Part shown: piece after piece, positions 8,325-16,734 of the stretch | How the letters are laid out: every line of letters begins with the position of its first letter | How positions within the stretch are numbered: position 1 is the first letter of the stretch | Assembly: GCA_023409975.1 (NCBI GenBank) | Contig: JAEYQO010000116.1 | Span: 1 to 43,348 of the forward strand | DNA: 43,348 bases | Reading direction: 5' to 3' | Source: Bacteroidota bacterium | GTDB lineage: Bacteria; Bacteroidota; Bacteroidia; Chitinophagales; Chitinophagaceae | The notes under the pieces: generated by a model | The model's input: the letters and a program-made list of their open reading frames with translations, nothing else | Told to the model about the DNA's origin: nothing | Database searches by the model: none | Translations under genes and position numbers: made by a program

Positions 8325-8362
8325 AATCCTGCCAACGGCACCATCAGGGACCGTCAGGATAT

Positions 8363-8902
8363 TTAGTCGATGTATTGTTTCAGCGAATCGAGCGGTGTGG
8401 GACCGTAAAACATCTTCACCAGTTTTCTATCCCTATCATAGATATTTATCTGGGGCAGCATCTCATACAAATAGGTCCTGTCGATGTAGTTAAAGCTATC
8501 TACACCAATTGGAATCCCCTTAAAATTGGTCATCCGTGTCGTATTCGTGAAGTACTCGAGATACGGAAGCATATTAGGTGCTGCCAGCATGATCAGCCTT
8601 GAATTCTTAAACATGCTGAAATTGTCTTTAAAGAGAATGGCCTGTTCCTCGCAGTGTCCACAGGTCGGATTGAACATCATCAGTAACAGGTTCCCGCTTT
8701 TCCCCTTTACATCATCGTAACGGATGTAGGTACTGTCGTTCGTGTAGATCTTGAAATCTTCCGGCAATGGAGCGCCTATTTCTTTCCAGTTGATGGTATT
8801 TTCGGTATGATTTCCGGGTTTAGTGACTTTTCTGCGATCCTGCGCCTGAGTAGCCAGCATAGAAACGGAAAGAAGTCCTACAATTAATAATTTGCGTCGC
8901 AT
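8363..8902 (-). CDS. Secreted thioredoxin-fold protein (TlpA/AhpC-TSA-like)
   Basis: The 179-residue product has a signal peptide (residues 1-20, LATQAQ) and a redox-type Cys-Gly-His-Cys pair at C81 and C84 in the context FNPTCGHCEEQ. An EMLPQINIYD segment near residue 150 supplies the proline expected next to the active site in thioredoxin folds. This fits a periplasmic thiol-disulfide or thioredoxin-like protein; the CGHC motif resembles disulfide-exchange proteins. The substrate is unknown. It is divergently transcribed from rarA with only 44 bases between start codons and converges on the terminated 7835 gene. It stands alone, without a cytochrome c maturation operon, although ccmB lies about 6.6 kb away. 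Confidence 0.85.
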   Translation of the reverse strand: MRRKLLIVGLLSVSMLATQAQDRRKVTKPGNHTENTINWKEIGAPLPEDFKIYTNDSTYIRYDDVKGKSGNLLLMMFNPTCGHCEEQAILFKDNFSMFKNSRLIMLAAPNMLPYLEYFTNTTRMTNFKGIPIGVDSFNYIDRTYLYEMLPQINIYDRDRKLVKMFYGPTPLDSLKQYID

Positions 8903-8946
8903 CCTCGCTAAGTTAGAGAAATCGCATCAAAACAATTGCTAAAGCC

Positions 8947-10218
8947 ATGACGGACAACCAACACATACCATTGGCCGAGCGACTGAGACCGCGGAACCTG
9001 GAAGCATTTATCGGTCAGGACCATCTGGTGGCTCCCGGACGTGTGATTCACCAGATGGTAGAACAGCGAAAGGCCCATTCCATGATCCTCTGGGGACCTC
9101 CCGGCGTGGGGAAAACCACCCTCGCCCAGATTATCGCAAATGCCCTCGACCTGCCGTTTTATACGCTGAGTGCTATTGACAGCGGAGTGAAGGAAGTGCG
9201 CTCCGTAATTGAGAAGGCACGCATTGCCGGTCACGCAGTATTGTTCATCGACGAAATACACCGGTTTAACAAGTCGCAGCAGGACAGTTTGCTGGGCGCG
9301 GTGGAAAAAGGTGTCATTACTTTAATTGGCGCAACTACCGAGAATCCTTCATTTGAAGTCATCAGCGCCCTGTTGAGTCGCTGTCAGGTGTATATATTGA
9401 AATCTCTTACAGAAGAGGACCTCCGCACACTGATTACTCAGGCTTTGGCCAAAGACGCCTGGCTTCAACAGCAGAAGCCTGAGATTAAGGAGTGGGAAGC
9501 GCTGCTGCAACTGAGTGGGGGAGATGCCAGAAGGCTGCTGAATCTGCTGGAACTGGTGGTGGGTGCGCTACCGGAGGGAAGGAAAGTCCTGGACAATCAG
9601 TCCGTTCAGGAGATCGTTCAGACGCGCATGGCACTGTATGATAAAACCGGCGAACAACATTACGACATCATTTCAGCCTTTATCAAGTCAATCAGGGGTA
9701 GTGATCCGAATGGCGCCGTCTATTGGCTCGCGAGAATGATCGAGGGGGGAGAGGATGCCAGGTTCATTGCGAGGCGGATGGTCATACTCGCCAGTGAAGA
9801 CATCGGGAATGCAAATCCTAATGCGCTACTGATGGCTACCACAACCTTTCAGGCAGTGGAGATGATCGGGTTCCCGGAAAGCAGGATCATTCTCTCACAA
9901 TGTGCGACCTATCTTGCCAGCTCGGTAAAAAGCAATGCTTCCTATATGGCCATCAACCAGGCAGAATCGCTGGTGCGGAAGACAGGAAATATGTCGGTGC
10001 CCCTGCATTTGCGCAATGCACCCACAGGATTGATGAAGAAGCTGGACTATGGTAAGGGATACCAGTACGCACACGACTTTCCCGGAAACTTCGTGCATCA
10101 GGAGTATTTACCGGAGCCGTTAAGCGGTACAAAACTCTACGAACCGGGTGAGAGCGCTGCTGAGTTGAGAATGAAAGAATATCTGAGGCATTGTTGGAAG
10201 GATAAATACAGGTACTGA
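8947..10218 (+). CDS. rarA: Replication-associated recombination protein A (RarA/MgsA)
   Basis: This 423-residue AAA+ ATPase acts at stalled replication forks and belongs to the clamp-loader-related MgsA/WHIP group. The Walker A motif is GPPGVGKTT (residues 50-58) and Walker B is LFIDEIHRF (99-107). Sensor 1 is GATTENPSFE, an SRC arginine-finger motif follows in LLSRCQVY, and the GDARRLLN sensor 2 is present. The C-terminal MgsA tetramerisation region includes ASEDIGNANP and the conserved YQYAHDFPGN. Length and start (PLAERLRPRNLEAFIGQ) are those of the family. Its stop lies only two bases from the stop of the convergent receptor gene, with no terminator between them. Confidence 0.97.
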   Translation: MTDNQHIPLAERLRPRNLEAFIGQDHLVAPGRVIHQMVEQRKAHSMILWGPPGVGKTTLAQIIANALDLPFYTLSAIDSGVKEVRSVIEKARIAGHAVLFIDEIHRFNKSQQDSLLGAVEKGVITLIGATTENPSFEVISALLSRCQVYILKSLTEEDLRTLITQALAKDAWLQQQKPEIKEWEALLQLSGGDARRLLNLLELVVGALPEGRKVLDNQSVQEIVQTRMALYDKTGEQHYDIISAFIKSIRGSDPNGAVYWLARMIEGGEDARFIARRMVILASEDIGNANPNALLMATTTFQAVEMIGFPESRIILSQCATYLASSVKSNASYMAINQAESLVRKTGNMSVPLHLRNAPTGLMKKLDYGKGYQYAHDFPGNFVHQEYLPEPLSGTKLYEPGESAAELRMKEYLRHCWKDKYRY

Positions 10219-10220
10219 GA

Positions 10221-12152
10221 TCACCTGGCATTCGTGAAGAGGTCGTACTGGAATCCCCCAAGGACATTGCGACCCGGCATCGGTCGTCCCTGCATGATCT
10301 GATATTCTTTTCCAGTAAGGTTGTTTAACTGAAACGTCGCAATCAGCTTGCGCCTGAAAACAAGTCGTGTGTAGCTCAGTTGCAGGTTGAGAAGCTGGTA
10401 GGGTCTGATATAGCCGGTTTCATCTGCATTGAAATAGCGGCCGCTGGTGAAGCAGTGATTGAAATTGAACCGGAAGCCCGAAACAGTGAACCCGAGATTA
10501 TACTGGCCGTTGACCCGCGGGGTGTATGGGATCTGTTTGCCGGTACTGCCGTCATTGGGGATATAACTTTCCACAGTTGTGGAACGGGTATAGGCTATAT
10601 TCAGTCCGCCGTGCAGTAGCCAGCCTCCCAGTTTCATTTGCCCCTGTGTGATTGATTCAACGCCCCTTGAATGAACTTTTGCGAGATTGTGTGGCGTCCA
10701 GATCGATCCGCCCATCCAGTAGATCCAGTTCCTGATAAGACGGCTATACAACGTCAGCTCCTGGTTCACTTCCCATCTGTCATTTTTACCAAGGGAAACC
10801 AAAGTTCCTGCTTCAGCACCCCAGCCATGCTCTGGTTGAAGATTAATATTGCCGCCCGGTTCATAATAGAGTTCATTCAGCGTTGGGGCTCTGTAGGTGC
10901 GCTGAAGATTCATTTTGAGCTTCATCCACGGCTGCAGATCATAAGAAGCACTTAATCCCGGAAGCAATACACTCCTGGCATCTATTCTTTCGCCCCTCGC
11001 GGACACCGTAATGAACAGTCGCTGAAGATGAAGTCGATAGGCTCCTGCCAGTGCTAAACGGAGCTGATCTCCCCCTTCGGCTGAACCCATCCATAAGTAT
11101 TGAACAGGGGCGAAAAAAAGCCATTCAGATCGCTTCTTCCGGTAACGTAATCCGGCTTCAGCAAAGAATTGGTTGGACTGTACATCCGTATGTAGATGGA
11201 TCGTATCGTCGTCGAATGCCATCCGGTCACTGATAAAGGCAGTTCTGGCATGCATCGATACGTTCCCCCGGGTACGATTCCAGTCACCCATAAGCCGGAG
11301 GGTCTGATCGCTTCTCTGCTTTGTTGAGTAGGATTCGAATAAAGCAGCGGGTATTTCGCGGTGCGACTGCTGGTACCATCCTGCAATCCGAAACAAACCT
11401 ATGCCGGATCTATAGGCAATTTGCGACTGAAGGGTAGCACCGTTCAATCCTGCATGACGGGTTCTGGAAGCGGTGCCGTCCTCACGCCGGAACGGGAAAT
11501 CGTTTTTAGCTGTCTGCAGGAAAACACTGGTGGATACATCCAGTTTATTACTGCTCCATCCGGCACGACCCTGCACCTGCTGCTGCTGATAGCTACCGAA
11601 TCCCATGCCGATTGTTGCATGGGTCTGCCGGTCGAATGCCGGTGGCGGCGACTCTATGAGCAAGGCACCTCCCATGGAACCGCTGCCCCACAGAGCACCT
11701 TGTCCACCGTACAGTAACCTGACATTTCCAGCCATGGAAACAGGGAACAGGGAAATGTCCGAGATGCCGAGGGCTGCATTCTGAATGGGAATATTGTTCC
11801 AGAGTACCAATGATTGAGATGCTGAGGATCCTCTGAAATTGAGGGTTGCTAATCCGTTTAGTCCATAACTTCTCAGGAATACAGGCGATTGTTGCGTCAG
11901 TAATTGAGACAGGTCCTGAAACTGGTATTGATCCATCGTAGCGCTGTCAATTTCCTGTAGTTTCTGACCGGGCGAGAACTGGGTGCTCCGGACGTCATGC
12001 AGCGAATTTCGCTGACTCCTGACCTCCACGCCGGAAAGGGTATCGCTGATCTGCCCGATACAATAAGGTGCCCATAGCATCAATGACAAAAACAGCAGCA
12101 GGCTAAAGCCTGCTGCCGGGATTCCGGATCTTTGGTCGAGGCGGGTCTGCAT
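10221..12152 (-). CDS. TonB-dependent outer-membrane receptor, probable vitamin B12 transporter (BtuB-like)
   Basis: The 643-residue protein has a signal peptide, a possible TonB box (DTLSGVEV), a plug domain (LSQLLTQQSPVFLRSYG, FRGSSASQSLVLWNNIP, YGGQGALWGSGSMGGA) and a 22-strand-type barrel ending in LNNLTGKEYQIMQGRPMPGR. The size is typical of BtuB-like receptors rather than the roughly 1000-residue SusC type. It is the last gene of a four-gene operon led by a cobalamin riboswitch, which makes cobalamin or a related corrinoid the likely substrate. Its ATG overlaps the upstream stop as TGATG, indicating translational coupling to the surface lipoprotein. No inner-membrane BtuCD genes are seen in the window. 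Confidence 0.9.
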   Translation of the reverse strand: MQTRLDQRSGIPAAGFSLLLFLSLMLWAPYCIGQISDTLSGVEVRSQRNSLHDVRSTQFSPGQKLQEIDSATMDQYQFQDLSQLLTQQSPVFLRSYGLNGLATLNFRGSSASQSLVLWNNIPIQNAALGISDISLFPVSMAGNVRLLYGGQGALWGSGSMGGALLIESPPPAFDRQTHATIGMGFGSYQQQQVQGRAGWSSNKLDVSTSVFLQTAKNDFPFRREDGTASRTRHAGLNGATLQSQIAYRSGIGLFRIAGWYQQSHREIPAALFESYSTKQRSDQTLRLMGDWNRTRGNVSMHARTAFISDRMAFDDDTIHLHTDVQSNQFFAEAGLRYRKKRSEWLFFAPVQYLWMGSAEGGDQLRLALAGAYRLHLQRLFITVSARGERIDARSVLLPGLSASYDLQPWMKLKMNLQRTYRAPTLNELYYEPGGNINLQPEHGWGAEAGTLVSLGKNDRWEVNQELTLYSRLIRNWIYWMGGSIWTPHNLAKVHSRGVESITQGQMKLGGWLLHGGLNIAYTRSTTVESYIPNDGSTGKQIPYTPRVNGQYNLGFTVSGFRFNFNHCFTSGRYFNADETGYIRPYQLLNLQLSYTRLVFRRKLIATFQLNNLTGKEYQIMQGRPMPGRNVLGGFQYDLFTNAR

Positions 12153-13216
12153 CAGTCGAAAAAGAAATGACCGGGACCTACGCCGGTACTGAACTGTTTA
12201 AGAGAATTGCCAGCGGGATCATACACTGTCACCTGTCCCTTCTGTACAAAGCCTCTGGGGTCGCCTACATAGATATTTCCGGTTTCCGGTTCGATACCCA
12301 ATGCCCAGAAATACTGGAAAGGCTGTGCCTGGATGAATGCAGCCTCCGGAAGCTCGGGATCGTGTAGAGACATACGGTAGATCCCGTTGTTTTCGGTGCC
12401 GCCATTGTAATTGATCTGAATGAAGTAGATAGAATCTCTAGCAGGATTCATGGCAGGCCGGACCACTTCAGCGGGTGAAGTGAACGAATAGGACTTCAGG
12501 ATCGCTCCATTAGCCGGATCGATCCGGGTGAATGCGTACGGCTTTCCCTGAGCGATATTCCCTGAAAGGATCCATAACTTCTGCTCACGGTCCAGAAGGA
12601 TCTCCTGTGGTGCAAAACCTGCAACAGAAATGGAGTCGCTGATGCTATTGCTGTGCGTCCCGACCTTATAGATATAGTTTACGGCGGTGTCCCAGGGGCA
12701 GACATATACATGGTTCTGATAGAGGAGCATTCCCTCGGGATTGTTGCCTTTGAAGCTGATGGTGCCGAGGTTGTTGCCCGTGGTGTCGATCAGATAGACC
12801 TTGTTCTGAAACAGGGATGAAACATACAGCAGACCCGGACCGGCTGGGATGATATACCGGGGTTTGGAGAGCTCAATGTGTTGCTTCAACCTGAAATCAC
12901 CGGCATTCACGATCGTGATCCTGTCAGAATTATTAACACTGAGATAGTAATTGTCGTTCACCCGGATCATACTCTGAAGCACATCACCGAGGCCACTGCC
13001 ATTAGCTGCTTTATAGATATCGTTGAACAAGGAATCTTTTTCCGGTAGATAAAGATCGAGTTGACTGTTGCCATTGTTCAGACTACCCTCACAGACGATG
13101 AATACCTTTCTTTCGTCTGTGACCGGTGGGACACCCGGTGCCGCTGGCTCTTTTTCACATGATGTGAAGAAGGCGAATGCCAGGAGAGCTATTGTATGGA
13201 TACGCGCTGAGACCAT
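12152..13216 (-). CDS. Surface beta-propeller lipoprotein, probable B12-binding BtuG-like partner
   Basis: The 354-residue product has a lipoprotein signal with the lipidated cysteine at residue 20 (AFFTSC-EKEP). The rest consists of repeated four-stranded blades of the YncE/DUF5074 kind, for example VNDNYYLSVNNSDRITIVNA, GPGLLYVSSLFQNKVYLID and GNIYVGDPRGFV. In Bacteroides, BtuG is a beta-propeller surface lipoprotein that captures cobalamin and caps BtuB. This gene's fold, lipidation, riboswitch-controlled operon and coupled BtuB-like neighbour all match that role. Substrate assignment is by context. Its start overlaps the end of the preceding gene by 28 bases. Confidence 0.82.
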   Translation of the reverse strand: MVSARIHTIALLAFAFFTSCEKEPAAPGVPPVTDERKVFIVCEGSLNNGNSQLDLYLPEKDSLFNDIYKAANGSGLGDVLQSMIRVNDNYYLSVNNSDRITIVNAGDFRLKQHIELSKPRYIIPAGPGLLYVSSLFQNKVYLIDTTGNNLGTISFKGNNPEGMLLYQNHVYVCPWDTAVNYIYKVGTHSNSISDSISVAGFAPQEILLDREQKLWILSGNIAQGKPYAFTRIDPANGAILKSYSFTSPAEVVRPAMNPARDSIYFIQINYNGGTENNGIYRMSLHDPELPEAAFIQAQPFQYFWALGIEPETGNIYVGDPRGFVQKGQVTVYDPAGNSLKQFSTGVGPGHFFFD

Positions 13217-14175
13217 TGCATTTGGTTTTCTGGGTTGCTGAGTCTTAATACGTAAATACCGGTGCTAAGTGACGCTATGTTGAGCTGCGTCTCCTTGTTC
13301 ACTGTCCCCTGCAATAGTAAGGTTCCGGTTACGGAGTAAAGACCATAGTTCAGTACCCGGTCCGATTTGATGTACAGATAGTCACTGGCCGGATTTGGGA
13401 AAACTGAAAACTGCGAAGGCGCCATTGCTGACACGTTGTTTGAAGCGTTCTGATGGATCACTCCGACAGCATCCAGATCGAAGCCTCCAACGGCAAACGG
13501 GGTGGGGTAGGGATCATTGATGATATTGTTGGCGGCATCCCTGCTGGAATGTTTGTCTATGGAACCCACAACATCGATGATCCTGATATGGGTGATCGCA
13601 TTGAGGTCTAAACCTGTCGTTCCGGAAAGCACGTCCAGGTCGAACGGCGTTCCATAGTTGCCAATATATTTACCGGCGAGCTGGTCGATATTCCTGGCAT
13701 CCATATAAACACCCGCTCCGGCAATCTGTGTATCGGTAGGGGTAAGAGAGCTGGAAGGGAAACGAAAGAAATTCACCCCGTCAGAACTGACTTCGACGAA
13801 GGCCAGCTCAAGGAAGGCATTCTCAGGATCAGCGGGATCCGGGAAGCCATTCTCGAAAATAGCGAAATCAGCACCCGGTCCGTTCATGACCGGATGCTGG
13901 AACGTTAAGGTAGCAACGCCGCTGTCTCCAAGACTGACTACGAAATTGTCTGCTGCACCGATGGCGAGGCTACTGTCTCCTGCGCTCACCAGACCAAGTC
14001 CTGGTTGCGCAATATCCAGCCATCCTCTTTGAAGACTGCAATATGTAGCCCAGTTTACGAATAAAGGGCTGGATTTGTGAATGGCCGTGCTGCCGGAGAC
14101 ACCGGCCTGGGGTGTGTATTGTGAAAAAGCGTTTAAAGACAGTGTGCTTAAAGCGATGGTGAACAATACTTTCAT
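13189..14175 (-). CDS. T9SS-sorted cell-surface protein of the B12 operon
   Basis: The 328-residue product has a signal peptide (LNAFSQ), a beta-rich domain with motifs such as GPGADFAIFENGF, LAFVEVSSDGVNFFRFPS and GGFDLDAVGV, and a C-terminal type A sorting domain (FSVFPNPASDYLYI through GIYVLRLS). It should cross the outer membrane by type IX secretion and be displayed or released. The FAIFENG type of surface protein occurs beside propeller proteins and TonB receptors in Bacteroidota. A direct role in corrinoid binding or presentation is inferred from the operon. It lies two bases after the DUF4465 gene and overlaps the lipoprotein gene. Confidence 0.78.
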   Translation of the reverse strand: MKVLFTIALSTLSLNAFSQYTPQAGVSGSTAIHKSSPLFVNWATYCSLQRGWLDIAQPGLGLVSAGDSSLAIGAADNFVVSLGDSGVATLTFQHPVMNGPGADFAIFENGFPDPADPENAFLELAFVEVSSDGVNFFRFPSSSLTPTDTQIAGAGVYMDARNIDQLAGKYIGNYGTPFDLDVLSGTTGLDLNAITHIRIIDVVGSIDKHSSRDAANNIINDPYPTPFAVGGFDLDAVGVIHQNASNNVSAMAPSQFSVFPNPASDYLYIKSDRVLNYGLYSVTGTLLLQGTVNKETQLNIASLSTGIYVLRLSNPENQMQWSQRVSIQ

Positions 14176-14177
14176 GC

Positions 14178-15161
14178 TTATAATTTTTGGAATCGGACAG
14201 AAGCTTTTCGCTGCTGATCAGTAACAGTGATGATATAATCGCCAGTGGGCAGGTGCTGAACCGGGATCTGAACATTGGCATCGGAGGAGGTATGTGTGCC
14301 AACCAGCTGGCCAGATAGGGAGACGATCCTGAAGTTCCGTTGGTGGGCACTTCTGAAGTTCAGATATAGTTCTGAAGAAGCAGGATTAGGGTACATTTTC
14401 ATGTCGAAGGAACCCGAAGTTTCGTTGACATTAGTTGTAATCGCCGTTACAAAGTTGTCGAGGCAGAAGTAAGCGGGTGTGTTCATCCCAAACTGACCTG
14501 TGTCGGAGGAGGAAAGTTCAAAAACGATACTGTCGGTAAGGTTGTAGGGGAGTTCAACCCATTTCCAGTCTTTCAGGATAAAATCATTTGCATTATTCGA
14601 GTCACGGAAATCGGCAAGATAGACTTCTACAGGATTGGCGGCAGGTGCGCCAGAGAAGAACGGACGTATTGTAAGTTTAAACCAATCTGGGTCGTCACCT
14701 GTAGTGCCGCCAAACTTCTTGGAGAAGGCATCCCCATCTCTCATGGAATTGTATGCGTAGGTTGAATTCGTGATAAAGAGGCCGATAAAATTTCTGGCCG
14801 TTAGACCAATCTTGGTGTAATTCGTGCTACCGTATGCTACGGCATATTGATCACTTTGCTGGCCAGATCCTGCCTTTGCCGCATACTGATTGACAATTCC
14901 GCTGGTGACTGTGTCGGTCAAATTGGAATAGGCAAAGCCTGAGGCCCAGAATTGCATACCCCATCCCGTGTCATAGACTGAGGGGAACCATACATGAGCG
15001 TCAAGGAATCCGACATCTGAGCCGGGATTTGTGTAATTGACGTAGAAAGTGTCGGGGCCGGACAGCGGAAGCGATTCAAATTTTGCCGTGTCGGCAATGA
15101 TCTGTGCCTGTGCAGTGCAGGCGATGATTGCAGTAAATGCAGTCAGTAAAAGTTTGCGCAT
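14178..15161 (-). CDS. DUF4465-domain T9SS-sorted surface protein
   Basis: This is the first gene of the B12-controlled operon. The 327-residue product has a signal peptide (IIACTAQAQ), a DUF4465-type beta-sandwich domain (FESLPLSGPDTFYVN, WGMQFWASGFAYSNLTD, then VEVYLADFRDSN and DWKWVELPYNLTDSIVFELS) and a C-terminal T9SS sorting domain (MKMYPNPASSELYLNF to GDYIITVTD). The biochemical function of DUF4465 is not something I can state. Its position straight after a cobalamin riboswitch points to a surface role in corrinoid acquisition. The ATG at 15161 lies about 120 bases downstream of the riboswitch B12 box. Confidence 0.82.
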   Translation of the reverse strand: MRKLLLTAFTAIIACTAQAQIIADTAKFESLPLSGPDTFYVNYTNPGSDVGFLDAHVWFPSVYDTGWGMQFWASGFAYSNLTDTVTSGIVNQYAAKAGSGQQSDQYAVAYGSTNYTKIGLTARNFIGLFITNSTYAYNSMRDGDAFSKKFGGTTGDDPDWFKLTIRPFFSGAPAANPVEVYLADFRDSNNANDFILKDWKWVELPYNLTDSIVFELSSSDTGQFGMNTPAYFCLDNFVTAITTNVNETSGSFDMKMYPNPASSELYLNFRSAHQRNFRIVSLSGQLVGTHTSSDANVQIPVQHLPTGDYIITVTDQQRKASVRFQKL

Positions 15162-15274
15162 ATATTTTGGTTATTTAGAACCTATCTATACTGCGGCGGA
15201 AAATAGTTTCAGAGAGAAAAAGCTGAAGCTTCGTCTACCTGTGCTTTTATTCCCGAAAGCAGCTAAGTATTGTT

Positions 15275-15437
15275 TTTTTGCCGGGGCAGGTCTTCTGACT
15301 CGCTTCATCTTTTGGGCCTTCCCGTTCGAAGAACAGTGGCGTGGGGATCAAAAGATACTTGTGAAGCTCACAGCATCGGGTAATGTTCCGGATTTACACC
15401 GGATTCCCTTTTCATTCCGAAAGTTCGGAAACCCTGA
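15275..15437 (-). promoter_or_regulatory. Cobalamin riboswitch
   Basis: Read on the minus strand, this leader contains the conserved cobalamin aptamer elements in order: AAAAGGGAATCCGGTG with AAATCCGGAAC, then ACCCGATGCTGTGAG, then CCACTG, then CGGGAAGGCC, and the B12 box AGTCAGAAGACCTGCC at about 15285-15301. Between the aptamer and the start codon, TGCTTT/AAAGCA and AAGC/GCTT hairpins, the latter followed by a T-rich stretch, could serve as the expression platform. It should repress the four downstream genes when adenosylcobalamin or a related corrinoid is abundant. Boundaries are approximate. Confidence 0.95.
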
Positions 15438-15444
15438 CAGGGTG

Positions 15445-15478
15445 CAAATGTAAATGAAAAGTAATTATAATTGGCAAA
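15445..15478 (-). promoter_or_regulatory. Promoter of the B12 operon
   Basis: On the minus strand a TTTG (15475-15478) precedes TACATTTG (15445-15452) with a 22-base spacer, slightly longer than ideal. Transcription would start near 15438, at the 5' edge of the aptamer. Confidence 0.6.
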
Positions 15479-15491
15479 CGATTCTGGAGTG

Positions 15492-16148
15492 TTACTCCTG
15501 CCAGAGAAAGGGGAACAGGATCACTCCGAGGATAATGATCAGAATATCAAGCAACAATAAGACACCGGCCAGGGTTAGCCAACCGGGCTGGTACACCGGG
15601 GCCACCGCTTTGAGTGCGAGGTTGCTGAGCATCATCAGGACCGGCGTTGCGAGTGGGAAGCCGAGGATGGCCATCAGTGCGGCATTCTGATTGGCTCTTG
15701 CTGCGATCGCCGAAAGAAAAGTGAACAGTGCAGAAAGGCTGATGCTGCCGACGGCGGTAACCATGATGAAAAGTCCGGTTTGGAGTACCGGGAATCCCAG
15801 GAGTACAGAGTAAAGCAGCAGGCTCACCATGCTCATCGCTAAAAGCAGGAGAATGCTATAGATCATTTTTGCAAGCAGGAAATTGACGGGGCTTACGATG
15901 GTGAAGTAGTAGCGAAACCGGGCATTATGTTCCTGCAGAAAGCTTTTGGCCACTGCGTTGATGGCTACAAAGAGCTGTGTGAGCCAGAACAGGGTATTCC
16001 AGGTTTTGGCTTCCGGTTGTCCGCTCATCATGTAGATGACAAACACTGTTGCGCCGACGTAAAGGAGTACGCCGAACAGGGTATGTTTCTGACGCCATTC
16101 GATGAGCAGGTCTTTCTTTACGAGGGTAGCAACAGCAGTTGGATTCAC
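15492..16148 (-). CDS. ccmB: Heme exporter subunit CcmB
   Basis: The 218-residue integral membrane protein shows the CcmB pattern: a cytoplasmic N-terminus with LVKKDLLIEWRQK, about six membrane helices, and a region resembling the family signature (WLTQLFVAINAVAKSFLQEH). CcmB is the permease of the CcmABC system for cytochrome c maturation. The start is GTG. ccmA, ccmC and the rest of the system are not adjacent, which is common in Bacteroidota. The stop lies 14 bases upstream of the B12-operon promoter. A T-rich terminator between them is not evident, so some read-through into the riboswitch is possible. Confidence 0.88.
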   Translation of the reverse strand: MNPTAVATLVKKDLLIEWRQKHTLFGVLLYVGATVFVIYMMSGQPEAKTWNTLFWLTQLFVAINAVAKSFLQEHNARFRYYFTIVSPVNFLLAKMIYSILLLLAMSMVSLLLYSVLLGFPVLQTGLFIMVTAVGSISLSALFTFLSAIAARANQNAALMAILGFPLATPVLMMLSNLALKAVAPVYQPGWLTLAGVLLLLDILIIILGVILFPFLWQE

Positions 16149-16220
16149 GGTGGTAAAAATAGTTCTTGTGAGGCACTTGGGAATGCCGACCCATGGTGAA
16201 GAAAAATTTTTGAAAGAGAG

Positions 16221-16251
16221 TTTGTAAAATTCCGGCAGCCCTCTATCTTTG
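16221..16251 (+). promoter_or_regulatory. Consensus promoter for the tRNA pair
   Basis: TTTG (16221-16224), a 19-base spacer and TATCTTTG (16244-16251) match the Bacteroidota consensus exactly. The expected start is near 16258, about 18 bases before the mature tRNA-Gly. Confidence 0.85.
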
Positions 16252-16275
16252 CAGTCCCAAAGTTCTTAAACACAA

Positions 16276-16348
16276 GCGGAAGTAGCTCAGTTGGTAGAGC
16301 ATCACCTTGCCAAGGTGAGGGTCGCGGGTTCGAGTCTCGTCTTCCGCT
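16276..16348 (+). tRNA. tRNA-Gly (anticodon GCC)
   Basis: The 73-base cloverleaf is complete: acceptor arms GCGGAAG and CTTCCGC with T as discriminator, D-loop AGCTCAGTTGGTAGAGC, anticodon loop CTTGCCAAG, and T-arm GCGGGTTCGAGTCTCGT. CCA is not encoded. Confidence 0.97.
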
Positions 16349-16352
16349 CATT

Positions 16353-16381
16353 AAAATTCCATCTTCAGGATGGAATTTTTT
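16353..16381 (+). terminator. Terminator after tRNA-Gly
   Basis: AAAATTCCATC (16353-16363) and GATGGAATTTT (16369-16379) are exact inverted copies around TTCAG, ending in a T run. It may be partly read through, because the next tRNA has no obvious promoter of its own. Confidence 0.8.
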
Positions 16382-16420
16382 GTTTGCGGCAACATTGGTT
16401 TTTCAGGATGTTGTTGTGCT

Positions 16421-16506
16421 GCCCTGGTGGCGAAATTGGTAGACGCGCAGGACTTAAAATCCTGTTTGCAGCAATGCAAGTGCGGGTTCAAGTCCCGCCT
16501 GGGGCA
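16421..16506 (+). tRNA. tRNA-Leu (anticodon UAA)
   Basis: The 86-base type II tRNA has acceptor arms GCCCTGG and CTGGGGC (with wobble pairs), A discriminator, D-arm GGCGAAATTGGTAGACGC, anticodon stem-loop CAGGACTTAAAATCCTG, an extended variable arm and T-arm GCGGGTTCAAGTCCCGC. CCA is not encoded. Confidence 0.97.
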
Positions 16507-16513
16507 CTTTTTC

Positions 16514-16538
16514 ACGGTCATCTTTCCTGATGACCGTT
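16514..16538 (+). terminator. Terminator after tRNA-Leu
   Basis: ACGGTCATC (16514-16522) and GATGACCGT (16529-16537) pair exactly around TTTCCT, followed by a modest T-rich tail (TCTTGTTT). Confidence 0.7.
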
Positions 16539-16664
16539 CTTGTTTCCGATAGCGACTTACTTTTCTTTATCGATCACGGTTTTTTCGTCATGGGTTTGTC
16601 ATTCCAAAAACCGGCTGAAAGCCTTGTCCCATCAGTGTGAATTTAATTTACTGTGACAATTATG

Positions 16665-16697
16665 TTTGCATTGTTTTAACAGGAATGTCTATCTTTG
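16665..16697 (+). promoter_or_regulatory. Promoter of the metalloprotease gene
   Basis: TTTG (16665-16668), a 21-base spacer and TATCTTTG (16690-16697) match the Bacteroidota consensus. The leader would be about 30 bases. Confidence 0.7.
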
Positions 16698-16734
16698 GAT
16701 TTGACATCTTCTAAATTTTTTACAAACAATAAAA

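Noticed and set aside
10380..11717. Plus-strand frames within the BtuB-like gene
   Set aside because: They lie opposite a well-supported receptor gene and show no family features.
13189..15161. Mobile or phage-derived origin of the two surface proteins
   Set aside because: They have T9SS sorting domains, sit in an operon with receptor genes and show no integrase, transposase or repeat boundaries.
16276..16506. tRNA-associated integration site
   Set aside because: No integrase gene and no direct repeat of the tRNA 3' end was seen in the surrounding sequence.
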